From NCBI RefSeq assembly GCF_002005145.1, contig NZ_CP019698.1, positions 2,108,001 to 2,172,000 of the forward strand: a DNA stretch of 64,000 nt, given 5' to 3'. The notes below the pieces were generated by a model. The model saw nothing but the letters and a program-made list of their open reading frames with translations. It made no database searches and was not told the origin of the DNA. Source of the stretch: Desulforamulus ferrireducens. Its GTDB lineage: Bacteria; Bacillota; Desulfotomaculia; Desulfotomaculales; Desulfotomaculaceae. Numbering within the stretch: the stretch's first letter is position 1; the number at the start of each line of letters is the position of its first letter. Below, piece by piece: positions 45,995 through 52,437 of the stretch. Position numbers and translations under genes: made by a program.

Positions 45995-47188
45995 TTATTG
46001 AACCAATTCTTTGGTTTCTCTGGCAATCATTAATTCTTCATTGGTAGGTACCACCATAGCCACGAAGGGGGAACCTTCCTTACTGATGATTACCTCTTTA
46101 CCGCGGGAATTGTTCTTTTCCTCATCAATTTCTAAACCGGTGTAGGCAAAGGCCTTGAGCACTCTAGCCCTGACATTTTTGGAGTTCTCGCCAATACCAC
46201 CGGTAAATACCAGGGCGTCAAGACCACCTAAGGCAGCGGTATAGGCGCCAACATACTTAATGATACTATAGGCAAACATGCTTAAGGCTAATTCTGCCCG
46301 TTCGTTACCCTGTTGAGCTGCGTCTTCCAGGTCTCTAAAATCGCTGCTGAGACCGGAGACACCCAACACACCGCTCTTTTTATTGAGGATATTACCAATT
46401 TCATCCACGCTTAACTTTTCCTTTTCCATTAAGAAGGGGATGATAGCGGGGTCAATATCCCCGGTGCGGGTTCCCATGGGTAAACCTGGCAGTGGGGTAA
46501 AGCCCATGGAAGTATCCTGGGATACACCCTTACCTACCGCGGAAATACTGGAACCATTGCCCAGGTGGCAAACAATAATTTTTAAATCTTCCACAGGTTT
46601 ACCTAAAATTTCTGCCGCCCGCCGAGACACAAATTTATGTGAAGTACCATGGAAACCATAACGGCGAATGCCATATTTCTCATAATACTCATAGGGAATG
46701 GCATAGGTATATGCCTCTTTAGGCATAGCAGCATGGAAAGCGGTATCAAACACAGCCACCTGAGCAGCATGGGGCATTAATTCCTGACAGGTCTTAATAC
46801 CTACAATGTTAGGTGGGTTGTGTAAGGGAGCCAGTTCAGACATTTCTTCCAGTACTTTAATTAGCTCTTCGTTAATTACCACCGATTGATTAAATTTTTC
46901 ACCGCCATGAACAACTCTGTGACCTACTGCTTTAATTTCAATAACATCGCTCACAGCGCCATATTTAGCATCGGTGATGCACTTTAAAATGTTTTCTAAG
47001 GCAACCTTATGGTTGGGTAAATCCTGTTCTAAGACCAGTTCTTCACCCTTACTGTTTTCTTGTTTAATACGAGAACCGGAGATACCGATTCTTTCCGCTA
47101 AACCAGATAGTAGTACATTTTCCTGTTCCATATCCATCAGCTTATACTTGATAGATGAACTGCCGCAATTAACAACTAAGATTAACAA
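45995..47188 (-). CDS. ackA: Acetate kinase
   Basis: Acetyl-phosphate + ADP to acetate + ATP, reversible. The 397-residue ASKHA-fold enzyme shows NCGSSSIKYKL, RVVHGGEKF, FHGTSHKFVSRRA and HLGNGSSISAVG with the catalytic and phosphate-binding residues. TTG start at 47188 behind AAGGAGG. It follows pduL by 34 bases, forming the acetyl-CoA to acetate path. Confidence 0.96.
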   Translation of the reverse strand: MLILVVNCGSSSIKYKLMDMEQENVLLSGLAERIGISGSRIKQENSKGEELVLEQDLPNHKVALENILKCITDAKYGAVSDVIEIKAVGHRVVHGGEKFNQSVVINEELIKVLEEMSELAPLHNPPNIVGIKTCQELMPHAAQVAVFDTAFHAAMPKEAYTYAIPYEYYEKYGIRRYGFHGTSHKFVSRRAAEILGKPVEDLKIIVCHLGNGSSISAVGKGVSQDTSMGFTPLPGLPMGTRTGDIDPAIIPFLMEKEKLSVDEIGNILNKKSGVLGVSGLSSDFRDLEDAAQQGNERAELALSMFAYSIIKYVGAYTAALGGLDALVFTGGIGENSKNVRARVLKAFAYTGLEIDEEKNNSRGKEVIISKEGSPFVAMVVPTNEELMIARETKELVQ

Positions 47189-47222
47189 AGATTTTCCTCC
47201 TTTAGTGCATGAACTTCAAAGC

Positions 47223-47870
47223 CTATTTGACCAATTGGGAAATATGACCATGAATTTTATAGGCATAAACGGTATCACCATTTCTCAGGCCTACAGCGTT
47301 TCCTTCATCTGTGTCCACATGCATTTCTAATTTGTGTTTATCCCCGACACGCACCAGTACATCACCAAAGATAATACCTCTGGGTCCCTTAGCCCTTACA
47401 TAAATTCTGTCCCCATCCTCTAAACCATACTTCTCGGCATCGCTGGTATGCATATGGATATGACGGGCGGCAATGATAGCTCCTTCCTTTAAAGTAACAG
47501 AACCGGCGGGACCAACCAGGGTCACAGAAGCTGAACCAGACAAATCACCGGAATCTCTGAGGGGTGCTTTAATACCTAATTTAAAGCAATCAGAGATGGA
47601 AAGCTCCACCTGGCTTTGCTTTCTTTCTGGTCCTAGCACACGTACCTTTTCAATAACACCCTTGGGTCCAACCACTGTTACCGTTTCTTCCGCAGCATAT
47701 TGACCGGGCTGGGATAATTCTTTAAAGGGTTTAAGTTCATAGCCAGGCCCAAATAAGGTTTCTACATGCTCCCTGCTGAGGTGTACGTGACGAGCTGAAA
47801 TACCTACGGGAACTGCAATGGGAGTAATTTCTTCCGGGTTTACTCTGGTTGGGGTTTCCATATTAGACAT
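47223..47870 (-). CDS. pduL: PduL-type phosphate acyltransferase
   Basis: Phosphotransacylase (acetyl- or propionyl-CoA + Pi to acyl-phosphate + CoA) unrelated in fold to Pta. The 215-residue protein has the two beta-barrel halves and zinc-site motifs VGISARHVHLSREH (about 28-41) and AARHIHMHTSD (about 135-145). The short N-terminus lacks a microcompartment-targeting helix, and no shell genes are nearby, so it acts in the cytoplasm with AckA. Start ATG 47870 after AAGGAAG. Confidence 0.92.
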   Translation of the reverse strand: MSNMETPTRVNPEEITPIAVPVGISARHVHLSREHVETLFGPGYELKPFKELSQPGQYAAEETVTVVGPKGVIEKVRVLGPERKQSQVELSISDCFKLGIKAPLRDSGDLSGSASVTLVGPAGSVTLKEGAIIAARHIHMHTSDAEKYGLEDGDRIYVRAKGPRGIIFGDVLVRVGDKHKLEMHVDTDEGNAVGLRNGDTVYAYKIHGHISQLVK

Positions 47871-48227
47871 GAGCAACACTTCCTTTTAAATTTATTTAAC
47901 ATTTAATGAAGGATAGGCCGAAACAATGGTATTAAGGTTTTTTATAGGGTTTGTCTTAAAGAATTAAAACAAACTAGAAAATTAATAACTTGTTTAACAA
48001 AAGGTTCCAAAATACCAGGAAATTCACCAATGCCTAATACAAATTCAGTTTTAGGTATGATGGTAATACCTTGACGATTAGAGAAAAAATACAATTAGCA
48101 TTCATAATTGATAGTCAATTTCTCAACCTGATTGTAACTACTTTCTTCCATGTTTTCAAGTGAATTTTATGACTTGCTTTTCTGACTATTTTCTTCCAAA
48201 ATTGTTGCAATTTTAAGCATTTTCTCA
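47871..48227. other. Intergenic region without a recognised gene
   Basis: AT-rich. It should hold the promoter of pduL-ackA on the minus strand; a TTGACT hexamer is present near 48110 but no convincing -10 is paired with it. No terminator of the MFS gene is seen. Confidence 0.5.
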
Positions 48228-49376
48228 CTATCGCTTGGCAGTCCGCCACTGCCAACCAAATCCCCCCATGGCAAGTAGCGAAAACAACAATAGAGTTAAA
48301 TAAAAGGCTTTGGCCCCCCCTTGATCTAAGAGAATTCCCCCACCGGTCATGCCCATAATGCCACCAATACCAAAGACAAAGGTATAAAATAACCCTTGGC
48401 CCGTTGCCCTTAGTTCATCGGGAACAATTTTTAGGAGGTGCTGCATCACCATGGAAATGAACAGGGCAAAACACAGGCCATGCAATATCTGAATCACTAA
48501 GATTACTTTAATATCAGTAATAAAGGACATGAGCAGCCAACGCAGGCCATATAAACAAGAGATGTAAGGTAGCAAGCGCAGGGGCATTAAATTTTTTCCC
48601 AGGCGACTTAAGACAATAAAAGCCAACACCTCGGAACTAACGCCAATGGTCCAAGCTAGCCCTGTTTCTTGAATACTCGCTCCAATGTTCTTTAAATGAA
48701 CGCTGATAAAGTTATCATTGGCCACCTGAGTGGTTCCCAGCAGGGTAGCCACTATCAGGAAAGATAAGACTTGTGGTTGTTTAGTTAAGGAAGTAAAGCT
48801 TCGAAAGCTGGGGGGCGCGCAGATATATTTAGCATCACCGATGGGTAAAGCAAAGCAAAAGGTAAGGGCAATTAAAGCTGTCACCAAATAGGTTCCGTTA
48901 TTGATGCCCAGGCCATTGAGCACAAAGCCCGAAGCAAAAACCGAGACCAAAAAGCCCAGGGAACCATACATACGGTAACTACCATATTGACTGGGGTTGT
49001 CCTTCACTGCATTGACAATCAGAGTGTCTATCAGAGATGGTAGGGGGCGATAAAAGGTAAAAAAAGCTGTCAGGGCAACCAGTAGGCCCAGGAAAGACTG
49101 CAAGCGAAAAACAAATATACTTAACACAGCCGAGATAAATAGCTGTAATAACATGATCCTTTTAACCGTTTGCATTTTATCGCAAATGTAACCCCACAGG
49201 GATTGGGTTAAGGTATTGACCACCGCCCCCATGGCCAAAAGTACCCCTATTTGCCAGTAAGGAAAACCCTGCTGTTGAAATAACACAGGGAAATACGGCA
49301 GTATAACACCGTTAATTGCATAATAAAATGTAATTAAGCATTTTAAGTAGACCGGTTGCAACAAAGACACCCCCAC
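48228..49376 (-). CDS. Major facilitator superfamily transporter
   Basis: A polytopic membrane protein of 382 residues with about 12 helices and an N-terminal pattern (INGVILPYFPVLFQQQGF, IGVLLAMGAVVNTLTQSLWGYICDK) resembling the phenylpropionate-permease/nucleoside-symporter-like MFS branch. The charged loop WGYICDKMQTVKR corresponds to MFS motif A. Substrate unknown. GGGGGTG precedes a pair of in-frame TTG codons (49364/49361) that may be the true start instead of GTG 49376. Confidence 0.8.
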   Translation of the reverse strand: MGVSLLQPVYLKCLITFYYAINGVILPYFPVLFQQQGFPYWQIGVLLAMGAVVNTLTQSLWGYICDKMQTVKRIMLLQLFISAVLSIFVFRLQSFLGLLVALTAFFTFYRPLPSLIDTLIVNAVKDNPSQYGSYRMYGSLGFLVSVFASGFVLNGLGINNGTYLVTALIALTFCFALPIGDAKYICAPPSFRSFTSLTKQPQVLSFLIVATLLGTTQVANDNFISVHLKNIGASIQETGLAWTIGVSSEVLAFIVLSRLGKNLMPLRLLPYISCLYGLRWLLMSFITDIKVILVIQILHGLCFALFISMVMQHLLKIVPDELRATGQGLFYTFVFGIGGIMGMTGGGILLDQGGAKAFYLTLLLFSLLAMGGFGWQWRTAKR

Positions 49377-49508
49377 AAAGGGAGTATATCACAGAAAACT
49401 CACATTCTGGCAAGGAATGTCAACTTGATTTGAGTAGGTTATCATTGGCCCCTATACTATTACTTATTTTCATAATTAATATTACCATATTTGTGATAAA
49501 ATACTGTT

Positions 49509-49605
49509 GGGGAGAACGGGGGTGGTCCCCCCTCTGGGCTGCAAACCCATGAGCCTTCCTGAGATCCAGGTCGGAGTCCGGTTCAATTCCGACTTCTCCC
49601 CTCCA
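49509..49605 (+). tRNA. tRNA-Sec-like tRNA-Cys (tRNA-ReC), anticodon GCA
   Basis: 97 bases with encoded CCA. Seen: an 8-bp acceptor stem GGGGAGAA/TTCTCCCC; a long D stem GGGGG-TGGT-CCCCC; an anticodon loop CTGCAAA with GCA at 49541-49543 on a four-pair stem; a long variable arm (CCTG-AGATC-CAGG plus flanking CC/GG); a T loop TTCAATT next to CGG/CCG pairs; base 73 is T, then CCA. The long acceptor, D and variable arms are those of tRNA-Sec, but U73 and the GCA anticodon are cysteinyl-tRNA synthetase identity elements. This matches the class named tRNA-ReC, studied from Desulfotomaculum nigrificans, which is charged with Cys, bound by SelB and can decode UGA. The lower T stem pairs poorly. It is not the normal selC. 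Confidence 0.88.
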
Positions 49606-49618
49606 TAACAAAAGCAAC

Positions 49619-49648
49619 AGCCCTGCAGGACAATAAATCTGCAGGGCT
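49619..49648 (+). terminator. Terminator after the tRNA-ReC gene
   Basis: 10-bp stem AGCCCTGCAG/CTGCAGGGCT with a 10-base loop, followed by TTTTG. It shows the tRNA is a transcription unit of its own. Confidence 0.9.
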
Positions 49649-49711
49649 TTTTGTTTACCGCCAGTTCTTTGTACCATTTTTTCATGTAGTTTGAGAATAT
49701 AGAAAGCCATT

Positions 49712-49951
49712 TCATTCTGCCAACCTCTTAAAGGCATTGAGGTTCTTTTCTAAAATATTATCGGCTATTTTATCAAGCTTCATTTCTTCCGCCCGCTGGG
49801 CTTCATAATCTTCAAAATCAATAATAAGATACCGTGGTTTATTGTTCTTCATCACAATTACTTTTTTCTTTTCATCAACAAGACGAGCAATTCTAGAAAA
49901 ATTCTGGTTAGCATCCGAGATGCTTACAATACAGTCTGTGTTAATATTCAT
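49712..49951 (-). CDS. Phd/YefM-family antitoxin, no toxin seen
   Basis: A 79-residue protein with the Phd/YefM N-terminal DNA-binding fold: SISDANQNFSRIARLVDEKKKVIVMKNNKPRYLIIDFEDYE. AGGTGG precedes ATG 49951. The usual partner toxin (Doc, YoeB or RelE type) is not found downstream, where the tRNA-ReC terminator lies, or upstream, where the IS256 element begins. So it is an orphan antitoxin or transcription regulator. Confidence 0.8.
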   Translation of the reverse strand: MNINTDCIVSISDANQNFSRIARLVDEKKKVIVMKNNKPRYLIIDFEDYEAQRAEEMKLDKIADNILEKNLNAFKRLAE

Positions 49952-50057
49952 ATGACCACCTGCTTATAGTTTTTTATTCTTATTATACAATAATTAGGAT
50001 ATATTTATCCTAAAATTTGGATCAAGTCCTAATTTATGTGTAAAATTCCTCAGCTAG

Positions 50058-50195
50058 GTAACCTTGAACACCACCATTGTAATTATCCATCTCCCCAGTC
50101 GCCCGTCAAGGGTAAAGGCTTCGCCGCCGCTTCGCGGCCCCTTGACAGCCGCCTGGCTCCGATGGTTTGGTTATTTAGGTGGTGTTCAGGTTAAT
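50058..50195. repeat. Fold-back structure inside the IS256 element
   Basis: Outer arms CCTTGAACACCACC and GGTGGTGTTCAGG pair, enclosing CCATC/GATGG and an inner GTCAAGG/CCTTGAC stem with CGCCGCCGCTTCGCGGC. It is clearly richer in GC than the rest of the element and contains no gene. Confidence 0.65.
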
Positions 50196-51425
50196 TTACC
50201 GAATTGGCGTTACTTTAGAAAAAGCACGGGCTTGTCTCTGAGATTCCTGCCATTGCAGGTATTCACTCATATCCAGATACTTTCTACCACTGGCCCATTT
50301 GTCATCAAACTCCATAAGGAGGGCACCTACTAGACGGATCACGGACTCGCGGTTAGGGAAAATGCGAATAACTCGTTCCCTGCGCCTAATTTCTTCGTTA
50401 AGGCGTTCTACACCGTTTGTGGTACGCAACCGACGGCGATAACGTTCTGGCAAAATAAGAATAGCTGTAGCATCATCAAAGCCATCTTCCAACACCTTCA
50501 TGGCCTTTGGAGCCCTGTTCTCATAAGCCTCTAGGGTTTGATTTAATAACACACGGGCGGTATCTACGTCCGGTGCATCTAGAATAGCTCTTAGATGTGG
50601 ATAGAGTTCATCCTGTATTGACTTTGGGGTAACATCTAGGATGTTGCGCATGAAGTGGGTTTGACAACGTTGCCAGGTAACACCCTGAAAATGGCTGCGT
50701 ACGGCCTTCACCAACCCACCGTGATTATCTGAAACAATGATATCAACACCCCGTAAGCCACGGGATTTTAACCAGGTAAAGAATTCGCCCCAACTGGACT
50801 CAGATTCACTATCACCCAGCATCAATCCGAGAATTTCTCTGTAACCATCAGTGTTAACACCAATGGCAATCATCACACTACGTGCGCGAACACGCCCTTC
50901 TTCACGAACCTTGAGAACAAGGGCATCCACAAGGATAAAAGGGTAGCGCATATCATGCAGATTCCGATTGTTCCAGCCATGTACTACCGGGTCTAGCTTC
51001 TTGCACAGTTCGGAAACGGTAGATTTGGAAAACTCGGTTCCACAAAGTTCTTCGGTGATTTGGCTCACCTTACGGGTTGAGACCCCATTGATTACCATCT
51101 CCATTAGAGCCAGTACCAGAGCTTGTTCACTGCGCTGGTATCTGGCAAACAGTTCTGTGGAGAATTTGCCATTGCGAAACCGAGGAATTCTCAGGGTAAG
51201 GGTGCCGACGCGAGTGGTTAGCTTATGTGGATAAGTCCCATTGCGATACCCCTTCCTTTCTTCAGTGCGCTCATATGGTTCGGCTTCTAGTTGCTCGGTA
51301 GCCTGAGCCTGCAAAATTTGGTTCAATACGGATTCCAGCAGAGCTGCTACACCGGAATCTTTGTTATCGCTTAAAAATAAACGGTGCAAAAGTTCCTGAT
51401 TTACGGTAATCTGATATTGAGCCAT
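50196..51425 (-). CDS. IS256-family transposase (mutator type)
   Basis: A 409-residue DDE transposase. Recognisable blocks: YRNGTYPHKLTTRVGTLTLRIPR, the first D in YPFILVDALVLKVR, the second in DIIVSDNHGGLVKAV with the WQRCQTHFMRN that follows (a hallmark of the family), and the final RTTNGVERLNEEIRRRERVIRIFPN with the catalytic E. ATG 51425 preceded by GAGAGGAG. Intact. Confidence 0.95.
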   Translation of the reverse strand: MAQYQITVNQELLHRLFLSDNKDSGVAALLESVLNQILQAQATEQLEAEPYERTEERKGYRNGTYPHKLTTRVGTLTLRIPRFRNGKFSTELFARYQRSEQALVLALMEMVINGVSTRKVSQITEELCGTEFSKSTVSELCKKLDPVVHGWNNRNLHDMRYPFILVDALVLKVREEGRVRARSVMIAIGVNTDGYREILGLMLGDSESESSWGEFFTWLKSRGLRGVDIIVSDNHGGLVKAVRSHFQGVTWQRCQTHFMRNILDVTPKSIQDELYPHLRAILDAPDVDTARVLLNQTLEAYENRAPKAMKVLEDGFDDATAILILPERYRRRLRTTNGVERLNEEIRRRERVIRIFPNRESVIRLVGALLMEFDDKWASGRKYLDMSEYLQWQESQRQARAFSKVTPIR

Positions 51426-51615
51426 TTCAAATCTCCTCTCTTTAGGTATTGTTCACACCTTTATTCTAACTGAGGAATTTGGTAATGGCTCCCTTTATTT
51501 TTCAGAAAACCTTTTTACACAATTATAAGGACTTAACTAAAATTTGTGTATAGTCAACTTTTCTGCTGTCTGCACATTAAGTTACACCACTTTCCATCTT
51601 CCCCCCAAAAAAACA

Positions 51616-51655
51616 AAAACCCGTTAGTCCTTGTTTTTAAGTACTAACGGGTTTT
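51616..51655. terminator. Terminator of tRNA-Pro
   Basis: Perfect 13-bp stem AAAACCCGTTAGT with a 14-base loop; on the minus strand it is followed by a long T run. Also T-rich on the plus side. Confidence 0.88.
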
Positions 51656-51666
51656 TCTAATATAAC

Positions 51667-51743
51667 TGGTCGGGGCGACAGGATTTGAACCTGCGGCCTC
51701 TGCGTCCCGAACGCAGCGCGCTACCAAACTGCGCTACGCCCCG
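51667..51743 (-). tRNA. tRNA-Pro (anticodon CGG)
   Basis: 77 bases with encoded CCA. Acceptor CGGGGCG pairs with CGCCCCG, D arm GCGC...GCGC, anticodon stem CTGCG/CGCAG with loop TTCGGGA (CGG at 51707-51709 on the complement), T arm GCAGG-TTCAAAT-CCTGT. Canonical in all parts. Confidence 0.97.
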
Positions 51744-51770
51744 AATAACCATTTGTTTGTAACAGAGTAT

Positions 51771-51799
51771 ATTATCACTCAACCAAAAACTTTTGTCAA
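51771..51799 (-). promoter_or_regulatory. Promoter of tRNA-Pro
   Basis: TTGACA (51794-51799), 17-base spacer, GATAAT (51771-51776) on the minus strand, about 27 bases from the tRNA 5' end. Confidence 0.85.
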
Positions 51800-52020
51800 G
51801 TTGTTTTCTGACTTTGGTTTTCGTATAAGCTCAGGGCATTGGTAAATAATAAAGGCAAAGGTTACCTTGGGGAGACCTGGAAGTTGCGTAAAAATGTAGG
51901 TATTTATATTTCTGGGTATTGTGGTTCTGTTAATAGTATTAATTGGATTTAGTCTGGCTATATTACTGGTTGGGTTTTTACACGCAATCCAGATCTGGTT
52001 AACAAGGAGGATGTATACAA

Positions 52021-52164
52021 ATGGAACACAGAGGAGCGGGATTCGGAGAAGTAGTGGATACTTTTGCCAGCATCTTCAATGCTAAGCCTAAGGGAGGTGA
52101 AGTAAGTCAACACCAGCAATCAGGCGAACCGGTATCGCAAGACGAATATGGAGAAAATGATTGA
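52021..52164 (+). CDS. 47-residue acidic protein of unknown function
   Basis: ATG 52021 follows AAGGAGG by ten bases. The peptide is polar and acidic, with EVVDTFASIFNAKPKGGE in the middle and a QDEYGEND tail, and no cysteines or membrane helix. The ribosome site, and the fact that another small gene with its own ribosome site lies 87-96 bases on and shares the terminator, favour a real gene. The 277 bases upstream (51744-52020) hold the tRNA-Pro promoter and a short hydrophobic frame I could not support. Confidence 0.55.
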   Translation: MEHRGAGFGEVVDTFASIFNAKPKGGEVSQHQQSGEPVSQDEYGEND

Positions 52165-52260
52165 TAGGATCTGAAGAATTAGCCCATAGAACAGGTGCTT
52201 TTCCGGAATCGGCAAAGATGCTAGACATAGCTCCTGGGTTGTATAGGGAGGATGATACAA

Positions 52261-52386
52261 TTGTATAACTGTTGTGTTTGTGGCAGACCTACTGACGAAA
52301 GCAAAATGTACTATGATGAAGAAATGGATATCAGTTACTGCCCAAACTGTTATTTGCAAGAAAACTCCAGTGAAGACGATTATTAA
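52261..52386 (+). CDS. Small zinc-ribbon-like protein
   Basis: A 41-residue frame with CCVCGR and CPNC 25 residues apart (two CxxC knuckles) and an acidic tail SSEDDY. TTG 52261 lies nine bases after GGGAGG; an in-frame ATG at 52252 touches the ribosome site and is less likely. Probably a zinc-binding micro-protein; function unknown. A strong terminator follows after ten bases. Confidence 0.6.
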   Translation: MYNCCVCGRPTDESKMYYDEEMDISYCPNCYLQENSSEDDY

Positions 52387-52396
52387 AAGTATTCCA

Positions 52397-52434
52397 AAAA
52401 TAACAGGCCTCCTCGCCGGGAGGTCTGTTATTTT
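52397..52434. terminator. Bidirectional terminator
   Basis: 16-bp stem AAAATAACAGGCCTCC with one G-T pair and a 6-base loop; serves the small genes on the plus strand and the PBP gene on the minus strand. Confidence 0.9.
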
Positions 52435-52437
52435 GTC

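Larger units (their letters stand above)
50020..51538 (-). mobile_element. Complete IS256-family insertion sequence
   Basis: About 1,519 bp with imperfect terminal inverted repeats sharing AAGTCCT...GTGTAAAA at both ends (left from 50020, right to 51538), close to the classical IS256 end. The 8-bp sequence AAAATTTG flanks it directly at 50012-50019 and 51539-51546 (ten bases match if CT is counted). One intact transposase. Between the left repeat and the transposase stop there is a GC-rich fold-back at 50058-50195. Confidence 0.88.

Noticed and set aside
49509-49605. Normal selC (tRNA-Sec) or ordinary tRNA-Cys
   Set aside because: The anticodon is GCA and base 73 is T, so not selC; the acceptor, D and variable arms are too long for ordinary tRNA-Cys.
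49420-49737. Open frame of 105 codons on the minus strand
   Set aside because: It runs across the tRNA-ReC gene and its terminator and has no ribosome site.
51906-52077. Short hydrophobic frame before the 47-residue gene
   Set aside because: It has no start codon with a ribosome site and a stop interrupts its upstream part; it could be a decayed small membrane protein but I cannot support it.
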